DNA of 41,498 bases, taken from the NCBI GenBank assembly GCA_041574955.1, contig JBFGNS010000017.1, forward strand, positions 1 through 41,498, in the 5' to 3' direction. This DNA comes from CALZJC01 sp041574955. Lineage in GTDB: Bacteria; Acidobacteriota; Thermoanaerobaculia; Multivoradales; JAHEKO01. The position numbers and the translations under genes were made by a program. The first letter of the stretch is position 1. Each line of letters starts with the position of its first letter. The notes under the pieces were generated by a model. It was not told the DNA's origin. It searched no databases and saw only the letters and a list, made by a program, of their open reading frames with translations. Below, piece by piece: positions 1-8,267 of the stretch.

Positions 1-2
1 CG

Positions 3-515
3 CTCGAGGGCCGGCCGCAGGCCGCCGATTTCGAGCAGTTGTTCCTGCCGGCCGGCTTCAGCTCGGGCGAGCGCGAGGACGGCCGGCTGACTCTGGCGCT
101 GCCCGACTGCATGCGCTGGGACTACGCCGAGCCGCAGGCCAGGAGCTACCTGCTGTGCGGCGACCGGGTGTGGAGCTGGAACGCCGGCGAGACGAGCGGC
201 CGGCGGTTCAACGTCGACGCCGAGCAGGAGGAGGGGCTCGAGCTGCTGCGGCTGGGCGTCGACGCCATCGCCGAGCGCTACGCGGCGCGGCTCGAGCCGC
301 ACGCCGACGGACGCGCCGTCGTGCTCGAGCCGCGCGACGACGGCGGCGAGATCACCGAGGCCAGGCTGCTGGTGGCGGCCGGCGAGCCGCGCCTGGCCGG
401 CCTGAGCTACCGCGATGTCGAGGGCAACTCCACGAGCTTCACCTTCCGCGCCTACCGGCCGCTCGCATCGCCGGTGCTCGAGCCGCCCACCGACATCGAG
501 TGGATCGAGGAGTAG
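3..515 (+). CDS. LolA-like outer-membrane lipoprotein carrier (5' partial)
   Basis: The reading frame is open at the left edge, so only the C-terminal ~170 residues are present; the true start lies outside the window. The visible part matches the LolA-fold pattern of periplasmic lipoprotein carriers: an acidic, hydrophobic beta-strand segment, then the RWDYAEP motif (residues about 35-41 of the fragment), a following YLLCGDRVWSW strand, and a run of alternating hydrophobic strands to the end. LolA proteins shuttle lipoproteins from the inner membrane LolCDE complex to the outer membrane, which agrees with the LPS genes just downstream. The missing N-terminus prevents checking for a signal peptide. 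It could be a LolA-fold paralogue rather than LolA itself. Confidence 0.7.
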   Translation, partial: LEGRPQAADFEQLFLPAGFSSGEREDGRLTLALPDCMRWDYAEPQARSYLLCGDRVWSWNAGETSGRRFNVDAEQEEGLELLRLGVDAIAERYAARLEPHADGRAVVLEPRDDGGEITEARLLVAAGEPRLAGLSYRDVEGNSTSFTFRAYRPLASPVLEPPTDIEWIEE

Positions 516-537
516 GCGGATCGCCCGCCGGCCGGGT

Positions 538-543
538 TACAAT
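538..543 (+). promoter_or_regulatory. possible -10 box before the exported protein gene
   Basis: TACAAT lies in the short gap after the lolA-like stop and 32 nt before the ATG at 576. No convincing -35 box is visible, so this is a weak call based on similarity to the bacterial -10 consensus. Confidence 0.3.
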
Positions 544-575
544 CCTCCCGCCGCCCGCTGGGGTGGCTTCTCCCC

Positions 576-1244
576 ATGAACCACCCCGGGTACCCGATCT
601 CCTCGCGTCCGGCCACCGCCCTCGCCGCTTTGCTGCTGGCGCTGGCCGCGGCGCCGGCGCCGGCGGCACGCGCCGACTACGCCGAGGGCGACGAGGTGCT
701 GGTCACCGGCGTCGCCACCGACAGCGAGGGCGTGCCGCTGCCCGATCTGCGGGTGACGCTCGAGGCGTCGCGCGCCGCCTTCAGCTTCCGCAAGCTGGGG
801 CGCGAGCTGCAGAACACCACCCGTCTGGCCACCACCACCGACGCCCGCGGCGAGTTCACCTTGCCGTGGCGGTGGGACGACTACTACAACCGCTTCGAGC
901 TGGTGCTCGCCGTGCCGGTGCGCACCCACCAGGGCGAGACGCTGCACGAGCTGGCGCGGATGGACCTGTCGCGCCGCATGGCGCAGGGCAGCCCGGTGGT
1001 GACCGCGCTGGTGGTCGAGGACACCAGCCTGGTCGAGCGGCGCCGCAAGTTCCTGGCGGCGCTCGACTCGGCCGACGAGCGCAAGGTGTACGAGCAGATG
1101 GGACAGCCGGACCGCATGCAGCAGGTCGACTACCCCGGGCACCAGGAGGTCACGTGGTGGTTCTTCCGCCACGGCCGCGCCTACCGCTTCCGCGACGGCT
1201 CGCTCGCCCAGGTGATACCGTTCGAGCCGGTCGAGCCGTTCTAG
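576..1244 (+). CDS. exported protein of unknown function with carboxypeptidase-regulatory-like domain
   Basis: 222 residues. The N-terminus has an Ala/Leu-rich signal peptide (about residues 10-31, with possible cleavage in the APAARA region), so the product is probably periplasmic or surface-exposed. Residues ~40-95 read like a small beta-sandwich of the carboxypeptidase regulatory-like/CNA-B type (GVATDSEGVPLPDLRVTLE, then a DARGEFTLPW strand). The C-terminal ~60 residues (GQPDRMQQVDYPG ... WWFFRHGRAYRFRDG) resemble short SmpA/OmlA-like folds that carry a glycine-proline-aspartate start and an aromatic end, but this is only a resemblance. The gene lies 60 bp after the lolA-like gene and 17 bp before the prenyltransferase gene, so it may be co-transcribed with them. 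No enzymatic motif is seen and I assign no function. Confidence 0.75.
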   Translation: MNHPGYPISSRPATALAALLLALAAAPAPAARADYAEGDEVLVTGVATDSEGVPLPDLRVTLEASRAAFSFRKLGRELQNTTRLATTTDARGEFTLPWRWDDYYNRFELVLAVPVRTHQGETLHELARMDLSRRMAQGSPVVTALVVEDTSLVERRRKFLAALDSADERKVYEQMGQPDRMQQVDYPGHQEVTWWFFRHGRAYRFRDGSLAQVIPFEPVEPF

Positions 1245-1261
1245 GGCTCGAGCTCGTCGCC

Positions 1262-2290
1262 ATGAACCCCAGCAACTCCCCTGTCGCTCAGGCGGCAAAC
1301 CAGCCACCGGAGGCGGCTTCGCCGGAGCGCCTGCTCGAGCTGATCGGCGACAAGCTGATGGCCACCGAGCTGCTATTCCGTCAGCACCTGGCGGCCGACG
1401 TGCCGTTCATCCAGCAGGCCGGCGAGTACCTGTTCGACGGCGGCGGCAAGCGCATGCGGCCGGCGCTGCTGCTGCTGTCGGCCAAGCTGCTGGACCACGA
1501 CAGCGACGAAGAGGTCACCTACGCCGCGGTGGTCGAGCTGATCCACACCGCGACGCTGATCCACGACGACATCATCGACCACGCCGCGCTGCGCCGCGGG
1601 CGCACCACGGTCAACGAGCTGTGGGGCAACGGCCAGACGGTGCTGCTCGGCGACTGGCTGTACACCCGCTCGATGCAGATGGCCCTGTCGCACGGCAACA
1701 TCGAGGTGATCCGCTGCCTGTGCAACGCCACCTTGAAGATGACCGAAGGCGAGCTGCTCACCCAGCAGCGGCTGGGTGCTCTGGACCTGACGGTCGACGA
1801 GTACTTCGAGATCATCGAGCGCAAGACCGCCCAGCTGTTCGGCGCCGCCGCCTCGATCCCGGCGCTGATGGCGCCCGCCGATACGGAGGCCGAGAGCGCC
1901 CTGCGGCGTTACGGGCGGGCGCTCGGTACATGCTTCCAGGTGGTCGACGACCTGCTCGACTTCACCGCCGCCGAGCACGAGCTCGGCAAGCCGGTGCTGA
2001 GCGACCTGAGCGAGGGCAAGCTCACCCTGCCGCTCATTCTGCTGCTGCCGCGGGTCGACGACCGCGCCCGTCAGCGGATCGCGCGCGTGCTCGAGGACGG
2101 CGGCTTCGCGCGCACCCAGGTCGGCCAGATCCTCGAGCTGGTAGCGGCGGAGGGCACCCTCGAGGAGGCCTCCGACATCGCCCAGCGGTGGGCCGACGAG
2201 GCGCGCTCGGCGCTAGCCGGCTTCGCCGACGGCGAGGCGCGGCGGGCTCTGGAGTTCGCGCCGGATTTCGTCCTCAACCGGCGTTACTAG
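1262..2290 (+). CDS. ispB: polyprenyl (octaprenyl-type) diphosphate synthase
   Basis: 342 residues, normal for the trans-polyprenyl synthase family. It condenses isopentenyl diphosphate units onto an allylic diphosphate to make the side chain of a respiratory quinone. The first Asp-rich motif is DDIID at residues 102-106 (in LIHDDIIDHA), with the upstream GGKRMRPAL substrate-binding segment at 61-69. The second Asp-rich motif is DDLLD at 229-233, followed by GKPVLSDLSEGKLTLPLI, characteristic of this family. The ATG at 1262 was chosen because the family's N-terminus begins there; the frame stays open far upstream through other genes. The last 78 bp overlap the 3' end of a gene on the other strand. 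Chain length cannot be read reliably from sequence, so octaprenyl is a family-level name. Confidence 0.92.
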   Translation: MNPSNSPVAQAANQPPEAASPERLLELIGDKLMATELLFRQHLAADVPFIQQAGEYLFDGGGKRMRPALLLLSAKLLDHDSDEEVTYAAVVELIHTATLIHDDIIDHAALRRGRTTVNELWGNGQTVLLGDWLYTRSMQMALSHGNIEVIRCLCNATLKMTEGELLTQQRLGALDLTVDEYFEIIERKTAQLFGAAASIPALMAPADTEAESALRRYGRALGTCFQVVDDLLDFTAAEHELGKPVLSDLSEGKLTLPLILLLPRVDDRARQRIARVLEDGGFARTQVGQILELVAAEGTLEEASDIAQRWADEARSALAGFADGEARRALEFAPDFVLNRRY

Positions 2291-3304
2291 CTGCGGCGGC
2301 TCGGCGACGCCGAACACGCCCCGGCGCCGCAGCTCGGTCGGATCGAACGGCGGCGCCAGCTCGGGATCGGCCGGCAGCAGGTAGGCGCCGCGCAAGCCGC
2401 CGGGCGACAGCACGGTCACGTAGCGCAAGCGCCGCGGTACCGAGTCCTCCCACGCCAGCCGCCCGCGCGGCCCGAAGGCGAAGCCGGCCGGCGGACCGTG
2501 GTCCGGGTCCGGCGGCTCGGCACCGGTGTAGAGCAGCGCCCGCGGCCACAGCCGGGTGCCGAACACCAGTCCGAGGTAGCCGCTGACCTCGCTGCCGAAG
2601 TCGAACGTCACCACCTGGCCGAGCAGGTCGGCGCCGGGGCGCGGCGGCGGCGCCGGCCGCCACTGCGGGTGGTCGGCGGTGCGCAGCCGCTCCGGCAGCA
2701 GTCGCCGGCGGGGAGCGTGCACCTCGGCGAACAGCGCGCGCGGCGGACCGGCTTGCGGCAGCCGCCAGCGGCCGGTCGGCGGCGGCCCCCACAGCCTGGG
2801 CGGGTACGGGCGCACCAGCGCGGTACCTCTCTCCTGGTGGCTGCCCCGGTGGCGCATCAGGATGCTCCAGTCCGGGCCGCTCACCAGATCCAGTCCGCCG
2901 TCACCGCGCAGACGGGCCAGCAGGCCACCGGCGCGCCGGCCGGAGCGCAGCTCCACCAGCAGCCGGTTGCTGCCCGGCACCAGCAGCTCGGCCACCGGGT
3001 AGCGGTCGAGCCCGGCGCCCGGCAGGTAGCGGTTGCTGCCCACCCGGGTGCCGTTGAGCTCGGCGATGTACTCCTCATCGCCCAGGATCAGCAGCTCCGC
3101 CTCGGCCGGCACCTCGCTCAGCTCGAAGTCGCGCGCCGCGAAGAAGGCGCGCGGCGTCTTGCGGGTCTCGTCGAGCCCGGCCCAGATCCACTGCGCCGCA
3201 CCTGTCTCCAGCCGGCCGGCCGCGACCCGCGGCCCGACCCAGCGCTCGACCAGCGCCAGCAGCACCAGGGCGGCCAGCACGAGCGCGATCCGGAGCTTGC
3301 CCAT
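2213..3304 (-). CDS. membrane-anchored protein with rhamnosidase-like carbohydrate-binding domain, function unknown
   Basis: 363 residues. A hydrophobic helix at residues ~5-22 (LRIALVLAALVLLALVE) is either a signal anchor or an uncleaved signal peptide, placing the rest outside the cytoplasm. Residues ~35-140 follow the pattern of the galactose-binding-like N-terminal domain of alpha-L-rhamnosidases and GH2 enzymes: WIWAGLDE, then FFAARDFELSEVPAEAELL, an ELNGTRVG strand, and PGSNRLLVELR. Residues ~260-330 contain a second beta-rich segment (VVTFDFGSEVSGYLGLVFG) that rhamnosidases also have before their catalytic barrel, but the (alpha/alpha)6 catalytic domain is absent. The ATG at 3304 was preferred to an upstream start because the hydrophobic helix begins there and a TATCCT box sits 6 nt before it. 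Its 3' end overlaps the ispB-like gene on the opposite strand by 78 bp. Confidence 0.7.
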   Translation of the reverse strand: MGKLRIALVLAALVLLALVERWVGPRVAAGRLETGAAQWIWAGLDETRKTPRAFFAARDFELSEVPAEAELLILGDEEYIAELNGTRVGSNRYLPGAGLDRYPVAELLVPGSNRLLVELRSGRRAGGLLARLRGDGGLDLVSGPDWSILMRHRGSHQERGTALVRPYPPRLWGPPPTGRWRLPQAGPPRALFAEVHAPRRRLLPERLRTADHPQWRPAPPPRPGADLLGQVVTFDFGSEVSGYLGLVFGTRLWPRALLYTGAEPPDPDHGPPAGFAFGPRGRLAWEDSVPRRLRYVTVLSPGGLRGAYLLPADPELAPPFDPTELRRRGVFGVAEPPQLVTPVEDEIRRELQSPPRLAVGEAG

Positions 3305-3310
3305 CGGCGA

Positions 3311-3316
3311 AGGATA
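3311..3316 (-). promoter_or_regulatory. TANNNT -10 box for likely leaderless mRNA (gene 2213-3304)
   Basis: On the minus strand TATCCT ends 6 nt before the ATG at 3304, with no Shine-Dalgarno between them. This spacing puts the transcription start at or next to the start codon. Inferred from position only. Confidence 0.4.
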
Positions 3317-3406
3317 CGCTTCCGCGACGGCCGAGCGCCAGCAACGCCGGTGCGGCGGCGCGCACCACAGGACACGCCACCGTTGCCCCGCCCTCCCCGG
3401 GGGCGA

Positions 3407-3412
3407 TAGGCT
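3407..3412 (+). promoter_or_regulatory. TANNNT -10 box for likely leaderless kdsB mRNA
   Basis: TAGGCT ends 5 nt before the GTG at 3418, again with no Shine-Dalgarno. Together with the divergent box at 3311-3316 it makes the ~110 bp gap a two-way promoter region. It supports GTG 3418 as the start rather than TTG 3412. Confidence 0.4.
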
Positions 3413-3417
3413 TGGCC

Positions 3418-4203
3418 GTGCCCCCATCGGACAGCGACTCCGGCCCGCCGGCAGCGCGACCGGCCGAGGTCGTAGGCGCCATCCCGGCGCGCTGGGGCTC
3501 GACCCGCCTGCCCGGCAAGGTGCTGCGGCCGATCGCCGGCCGGCCGATGATCGAGCACGTCTGGCGGCGCGCCAGCCGCGCCACCGGCCTGGCCCGGGTG
3601 GTGGTGCTGACCGACGACCCGCGGGTTGCCGACGCGGTGGCCGGCTTCGGCGGCGACTGCCTGCTGACCCCGGCCGACTGCGCCTCCGGCAGCGACCGGA
3701 TCGCCTGGGCGGCGCGCGACTGGCAGGAGGCGGCGGTGGTCAACATCCAGGGCGACGAGCCGCTGATCGACCCGGCCGCGATCGACGCCCTCGCCCGCCA
3801 CCTTCTCGACCGGCCGGACGATCCGATGGTCACGCTGGCCGCGCCGGCCGGCGACGGCGACCGCGACGACCCCGACGTGGTGAAGGTGGTGGTGGACGCG
3901 CGCGGCTACGCGCTCTATTTCAGCCGCGCGCCGATCCCCTACCCGCGCGGCGCCGGCGGCGCGGCACCGCTGCGCCACATAGGGATCTACGGCTACCAGC
4001 GGGCGGCGCTTGTCGAGCTGGCCGGCCTCGAGCGCTCGCCGCTCGAGCGCAGCGAATCGCTCGAGCAGCTGCGCGCGCTCGAAAACGGCATCCCGATCCG
4101 GGTGCTGACGGTCGAGCGCGGCTGGCCGGGAGTCGATACAATCCAGGACCTCGAGGCGGTGGACAGGCTGCTTAGACACGAGCCGCGGAAGGGGTCGGAC
4201 TGA
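3418..4203 (+). CDS. kdsB: 3-deoxy-manno-octulosonate cytidylyltransferase (CMP-Kdo synthetase)
   Basis: 261 residues from GTG 3418. It activates Kdo with CTP to give CMP-Kdo, the donor for the inner core of LPS. The N-terminal nucleotide-binding signature IPARWGSTRLPGKVL with GRPMIEHVW is seen at ~20-47, followed by VVLTDD, then CASGSDRIAWA and the metal-binding VNIQGDEPLI segment near residue 110. The FSRAPIPYPR and HIGIYGYQ motifs of KdsB follow. The N-terminus (PPSDSDSGPPAARPA) is a short low-complexity extension. It is first in a run of Kdo genes; pyrG, 37 bp downstream, makes the CTP this enzyme uses. TTG 3412 is an alternative start that would add two residues. Confidence 0.93.
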   Translation: MPPSDSDSGPPAARPAEVVGAIPARWGSTRLPGKVLRPIAGRPMIEHVWRRASRATGLARVVVLTDDPRVADAVAGFGGDCLLTPADCASGSDRIAWAARDWQEAAVVNIQGDEPLIDPAAIDALARHLLDRPDDPMVTLAAPAGDGDRDDPDVVKVVVDARGYALYFSRAPIPYPRGAGGAAPLRHIGIYGYQRAALVELAGLERSPLERSESLEQLRALENGIPIRVLTVERGWPGVDTIQDLEAVDRLLRHEPRKGSD

Positions 4204-4240
4204 GGGCGCCGCCGGCGGCGTCACGGAGGAGACACGGACC

Positions 4241-5890
4241 ATGGCGACGAAGTTCATCTTCATCACCGGCGGGGTGGTCTCCTCGCTCGGCAAGGGCGTC
4301 GCGGCGGCCTCGGTGGGGGCGATCCTGGAGTCGCGCGGCTTCAGCGTGACGTTGATGAAGTTCGACCCCTACGTCAACGTCGACCCCGGCACCATGTCGC
4401 CCTACCAGCACGGCGAGGTGTTCGTCACCGACGACGGCGCCGAGGCCGACCTCGACCTCGGCCACTACGAGCGCTTCACCCACACCACCACGAGCAAGGC
4501 GCACAACTACACCACCGGCAAGATCTACGAGGCAGTGATCAACAAGGAGCGGCGGGGCGACTACCTGGGCAAGACGGTGCAGGTCATCCCGCACGTCACC
4601 GACGAGATCAAGGACGCCATGCGGCGGCTGGCCGACGGCGTCGACGTGGTGATCATCGAGATCGGCGGCACCGTCGGCGACATCGAGTCGCTGCCGTTCC
4701 TCGAGGCCATCCGCCAGCTGCGCCTCGAGCTGGGCCGCAGCAACTCGGTCCACATGCACCTGACTCTGGTGCCGTTCATCGCCGCCGCCGATGAGCTCAA
4801 GACCAAGCCCACGCAGCACTCGGTGCGCGAGCTGCGCGCCATCGGCATCTCGGCCGACGCCCTGCTGTGCCGCTGCGACCGCCCGCTGCCCGACGAAGTC
4901 AAGAAGAAGATCGCGCTGTTCTGCAACCTCGAGCCGCGGCAGGTGATCGCGGCGCGCGACGTCTCGACGATCTACGAGGTGCCGCTCAGCCTGAGCCGCG
5001 AGGGTCTGGACGAGCTGCTGCTCGAGCTGCTCCACCTGCCGAGCTATCCCCGCGACCTGGGGCGCTGGGAGAAGCTGGTGAGCCGCATCAAGAACCCCAG
5101 CCACGAGGTCAAGATCGGCATCGTCGGCAAGTACGTCGACCTGCCCGACGCCTACAAGAGCCTCAACGAGGCTCTCTCCCACGGTGGTATCGCCAACGAC
5201 GCCCGCGTCGAGCTGGTCTACATCGACGCCGAGCAGATGGAGTCGTCGAGCTGGCCGCGCTCGGTGTTCGAGGTCGACGGCCTGCTGGTGCCGATCGGCT
5301 TCGGACCGCGCGGCACCGAGGGCAAGATCAAGGCGATGCGCTACGCGCGCGAGCAGAAGGTGCCGATGTTCGGCATCTGCCTGGGCATGCAGTGCATGGT
5401 GATCGAGTACGCGCGCAACGTGTGCGGCATCGAGGGCGCCACCTCCTCGGAGTTCGACCCCGACTCGCGGCACGCCGTGATCTACATGCTGCGCGACCTG
5501 CTCGGGGTCGAGGAGATGGGCGGCACGATGCGGCTCGGGGCCTACCCGTGCAACCTCGCTCCCGGCACCCTGGCGCGCTCGATCTACGGCGTCGACCAGA
5601 TCAGCGAGCGCCACCGCCACCGCTACGAGGTCAACCAGAAGTACCTGCAGCGGCTGGTCGACAACGGCTTGGTAGTGGCGGGCATGAGCCCCGACGGCAA
5701 GTTCGTCGAGATGGTCGAGCTGACCGACCACCCGTGGTACCTGGGCTGCCAGTTCCACCCCGAGTACAAGTCCAAGCCGACCGAGCCGCACCCGCTGTTC
5801 GTCTCCTACATCCGGGCCGCGCTCGACCGCCGGCTGGCCGGCAAGGTCGCCGAGCGGGCCGCGGTCGAGGTCACCGGGGGCGCCGGATGA
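4241..5890 (+). CDS. pyrG: CTP synthase
   Basis: 549 residues, full family length. It converts UTP to CTP using ATP and glutamine-derived ammonia. The N-terminal synthase domain opens with KFIFITGGVVSSLGKGV (P-loop-like, residues 4-20) and the invariant FDPYVNVDPGTMSPYQHGEV block. The C-terminal class I glutamine amidotransferase has the nucleophile Cys380 in MFGICLGMQ and the His506/Glu508 pair in FHPEYKS. A GGAGGAG Shine-Dalgarno about 10 nt before the ATG fixes the start. It sits between kdsB and kdsA, an arrangement common in Gram-negative genomes. The stop codon overlaps the kdsA start (ATGA), indicating translational coupling. Confidence 0.97.
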   Translation: MATKFIFITGGVVSSLGKGVAAASVGAILESRGFSVTLMKFDPYVNVDPGTMSPYQHGEVFVTDDGAEADLDLGHYERFTHTTTSKAHNYTTGKIYEAVINKERRGDYLGKTVQVIPHVTDEIKDAMRRLADGVDVVIIEIGGTVGDIESLPFLEAIRQLRLELGRSNSVHMHLTLVPFIAAADELKTKPTQHSVRELRAIGISADALLCRCDRPLPDEVKKKIALFCNLEPRQVIAARDVSTIYEVPLSLSREGLDELLLELLHLPSYPRDLGRWEKLVSRIKNPSHEVKIGIVGKYVDLPDAYKSLNEALSHGGIANDARVELVYIDAEQMESSSWPRSVFEVDGLLVPIGFGPRGTEGKIKAMRYAREQKVPMFGICLGMQCMVIEYARNVCGIEGATSSEFDPDSRHAVIYMLRDLLGVEEMGGTMRLGAYPCNLAPGTLARSIYGVDQISERHRHRYEVNQKYLQRLVDNGLVVAGMSPDGKFVEMVELTDHPWYLGCQFHPEYKSKPTEPHPLFVSYIRAALDRRLAGKVAERAAVEVTGGAG

Positions 5891-6729
5891 GCGCCGCCGC
5901 GGTGTCGCTGGCCCCCGGCGTCGAGACCGGCCCCGGCAAGCTGCCGGTGATCGCCGGCCCGTGCGTCATCGAGAGCGCCGAGCAGACGCTCGAGGCGGCG
6001 CGGCAGGTGGCCGGCATCGCGCGCCGGCTGGGGGTGCCGCTGATCTTCAAGGCATCGTACGACAAGGCCAACCGCAGCTCGATCGCCAGCTTCCGCGGCC
6101 CCGGCCTCGAGCGCGGGCTCGAGATCCTCGCCACGGTGGCCGCCGAGACCGGCCTGCCGCTGCTCACCGACGTCCACGCACCCGGCGAGTGCGAGCCGGT
6201 GGCGCGGGTGTGCGATGTGCTGCAGGTCCCGGCCTTTCTCTGCCGCCAGACCGACCTCATCCTGGCGGCGGCCCGCACCGGCAAGGCGGTCAACATCAAG
6301 AAGGGCCAGTTCATGGCCCCCGGCGACATGCGGCGGGCGGTGGACAAGGCGCGCGAGGCCGGTAACGAGCGGGTGACCGTCACCGAGCGCGGCTACAGCT
6401 TCGGCTACCGCAACCTGGTGGTGGACATGCGCAGCTTCGCGATGATGCATGCCGACGGCATCGCGGTGATCTACGACGTCACCCACTCGCTGCAGCTGCC
6501 CGGCGCCGCCGGCGAGCAGACCGGCGGTGAGCGGCAGTTCGCCGAGCCGCTGGCGCGGGCGGCGGTGGCGGCCGGCGCCGACGGCGTCTACGTCGAGGTC
6601 CACCCGCGGCCCGACGAGGCGCTGTCCGACAGCGCCACTCAGCTCGATCCGGAGCGCGCCGAGAGCCTGCTGCGCTCGCTGCTCGACATCCGCCGGCTGC
6701 TCGCCGCGCCGGCAGCGGTGGCTCGGTGA
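5887..6729 (+). CDS. kdsA: 3-deoxy-8-phosphooctulonate (Kdo-8-P) synthase, metal-dependent type
   Basis: 280 residues. It condenses phosphoenolpyruvate with D-arabinose 5-phosphate to give Kdo-8-phosphate. Family landmarks are IAGPCVIES (21-29), FKASYDKANRSS, FRGPGLE, PAFLCRQTDL and NIKKGQFMAPG. Cys26 in IAGPC occupies the position of the metal-binding Cys of the Aquifex enzyme, where the E. coli enzyme has Asn, and the C-terminal ALSDSATQL closely matches the Aquifex ALSDASTQL. This predicts a metal-dependent synthase; that step is inference from remembered family sequences. The ATG overlaps the pyrG stop, and the last codons overlap the GTG of kdsD. Confidence 0.95.
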   Translation: MSAAAVSLAPGVETGPGKLPVIAGPCVIESAEQTLEAARQVAGIARRLGVPLIFKASYDKANRSSIASFRGPGLERGLEILATVAAETGLPLLTDVHAPGECEPVARVCDVLQVPAFLCRQTDLILAAARTGKAVNIKKGQFMAPGDMRRAVDKAREAGNERVTVTERGYSFGYRNLVVDMRSFAMMHADGIAVIYDVTHSLQLPGAAGEQTGGERQFAEPLARAAVAAGADGVYVEVHPRPDEALSDSATQLDPERAESLLRSLLDIRRLLAAPAAVAR

Positions 6730-7700
6730 GCCGCACGCCGCGGCCGCCGCGCGAGGTGGCAAGGGAAGTGCTGGCGATCGAAGCCGCCGCCGTCGAAGGG
6801 CTGCTCGGCCAGCTCGACGAGCGGTTCGACGCGGCCGTCGAGCTGCTGCGCGGCTGCCGCGGGCGCGCGGTGTGCACCGGCATGGGCAAGAGCGGCCTGA
6901 TCATGAAGAAGCTGGCCGCGACCCTGTCCTCGACCGGCACGCCGGCGCTGTTTCTCCACCCCGCCGAGGCGATCCACGGCGACGTCGGCATGGTGGCCGA
7001 GGGCGACGTGGTGATCGCCGCCTCGTTCTCCGGCACCACCGAGGAGCTGCTGCGCCTGGTCGAGATCCTCAAGCGGCTGGCGGTGCCGCTGATCGTGATG
7101 ACCGGCAACCGCGCCAGCCCGCTGGCGCGCCACGCCGACATCCACCTGGGGGTGGCGGTTGACAAGGAGGCCTGCCCGCTGGACCTGGCCCCCACCGCCT
7201 CCACCACCGCCACCCTGGCGCTAGGCGACGCGCTGGCGATGGCGCTGCTCGAGGCGAAGGGGTTCACTCCCGAGGACTTCGCCCGCCTCCATCCCGGCGG
7301 CCAGCTCGGGCGGCAGTTGCTCAAGGTGTCCGAGCTGATGCGCACCGGCGAGGCGCTGCCGAAGGTCGGCACCGGCACCGCGATGCGCGACGCGATCTAC
7401 GAGATGTCGCGCAAGGGCATCGGCATCACGGCGGTGGTGGACGACGACGGCCGGCTCGCGGGTTGCATCTCGGACGGCGACCTGCGCCGGCTGCTCGAGG
7501 CCGACGCCGAGCTGCTGGACAAGACCGCCGGCGAATGCATGAAGCCTGGACCGCGCACGATCGCCGCCGGCGAGCTCGCCAGCGCGGCGCTCAAGCGGCT
7601 GGAGGACAACAAGATCACCTCGCTGTTCGTGTGCGACGACACCGGCCTGCTGGACGGCGTGGTCCACATCCACGACCTGTGGGGCCTGGAGCTGTTTTGA
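6726..7700 (+). CDS. kdsD: D-arabinose-5-phosphate isomerase (KdsD/KpsF family)
   Basis: 324 residues. It interconverts ribulose-5-P and arabinose-5-P, supplying KdsA. An N-terminal SIS sugar-isomerase domain (residues ~35-175) has TGMGKSGLI, LHPAEAIHGDVGMV, SFSGTTEELL and the PLDLAPTASTTATLALGDALA signature of the family. Two CBS domains follow: one at ~210-265 (ending VVDDDGRLAGCISDGDLRR) and one at ~272-324 (ending VCDDTGLLDGVVHIHDLW). The GTG start overlaps the kdsA TGA by 4 nt, so the two are coupled. The gene lies between kdsA and kdsC, which makes the Kdo-specific role more likely than a gutQ-type paralogue. Confidence 0.94.
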   Translation: MSRTPRPPREVAREVLAIEAAAVEGLLGQLDERFDAAVELLRGCRGRAVCTGMGKSGLIMKKLAATLSSTGTPALFLHPAEAIHGDVGMVAEGDVVIAASFSGTTEELLRLVEILKRLAVPLIVMTGNRASPLARHADIHLGVAVDKEACPLDLAPTASTTATLALGDALAMALLEAKGFTPEDFARLHPGGQLGRQLLKVSELMRTGEALPKVGTGTAMRDAIYEMSRKGIGITAVVDDDGRLAGCISDGDLRRLLEADAELLDKTAGECMKPGPRTIAAGELASAALKRLEDNKITSLFVCDDTGLLDGVVHIHDLWGLELF

Positions 7701-7716
7701 GGGAGCCCGCCTGAGG

Positions 7717-8265
7717 ATGGCGCAGCTCGAAGAGCGGGAGTTCGCCCGCCGGGCGGTGGAGCTCGAGTGGCTGCTGACCGACGTCGACGGCGTGCTGACC
7801 GACGGCGGCCTGTACTACGACCGGCGCGGACCGCAGCTGCTGCGGTTCGGCGTCAAGGATGGCCTCGGCTTCAAGCTGGCGCAGCGCGCCGGGCTCAGGG
7901 TGGGCGTGCTGAGCGGCCGCTCGAGCGGTGCCCTCGAGCGCCGCGCCGCCGAGCTTGGGCTCGACCTGTGCATCGCCGGCGCGGTCGACAAGGGCAAGGA
8001 GTTCGACGACTTCCTGGAGCGCCACCAGACCGAGCAGGGTCGGGTGGCGTTCGTCGGCGACGATCTGCCCGACCTGGTGCTGCTGGGCCGCTGCGGGCTG
8101 GCGTTCGCGCCCGCCGACGCTGTCGCCGAAGTGCGCGCCGTAGTCCACCGGGTGCTGGCGGCGCCGGGCGGTCACGGTGCCTTGCGCGAGGCCGTCGAGA
8201 TCATCCTGCGCGCCCGCGGCGCCTGGCAGCAGAGTTTCGCCCCGTTCACCTTCGACGAGCCTTGA
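7717..8265 (+). CDS. kdsC: Kdo-8-phosphate phosphatase (HAD superfamily)
   Basis: 182 residues, usual for the small cap-less KdsC phosphatases. It removes phosphate from Kdo-8-P to give Kdo. HAD motif I is DVDGVLTDG with the nucleophile Asp22 and acid/base Asp24; motif II is LSGRSS; the motif III Lys is in DKGKEFDDFL; motif IV is VGDDLPDL. GLYYDRRGPQLLRFGVKDGLG is the KdsC family's own segment between motifs I and II. It follows kdsD after 16 bp and precedes the acyltransferase gene without a gap. Confidence 0.93.
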   Translation: MAQLEEREFARRAVELEWLLTDVDGVLTDGGLYYDRRGPQLLRFGVKDGLGFKLAQRAGLRVGVLSGRSSGALERRAAELGLDLCIAGAVDKGKEFDDFLERHQTEQGRVAFVGDDLPDLVLLGRCGLAFAPADAVAEVRAVVHRVLAAPGGHGALREAVEIILRARGAWQQSFAPFTFDEP

Positions 8266-8267
8266 CC

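Noticed and set aside
155..1261. N-terminal extension of the ispB-like frame back to 155
   Set aside because: The extension is Arg/Ala-rich and runs through two other genes in a different frame; the family begins at ATG 1262.
4172..5791. A 539-residue minus-strand open frame opposite pyrG
   Set aside because: Composition is that of an antisense shadow of CTP synthase, which is complete and well conserved.
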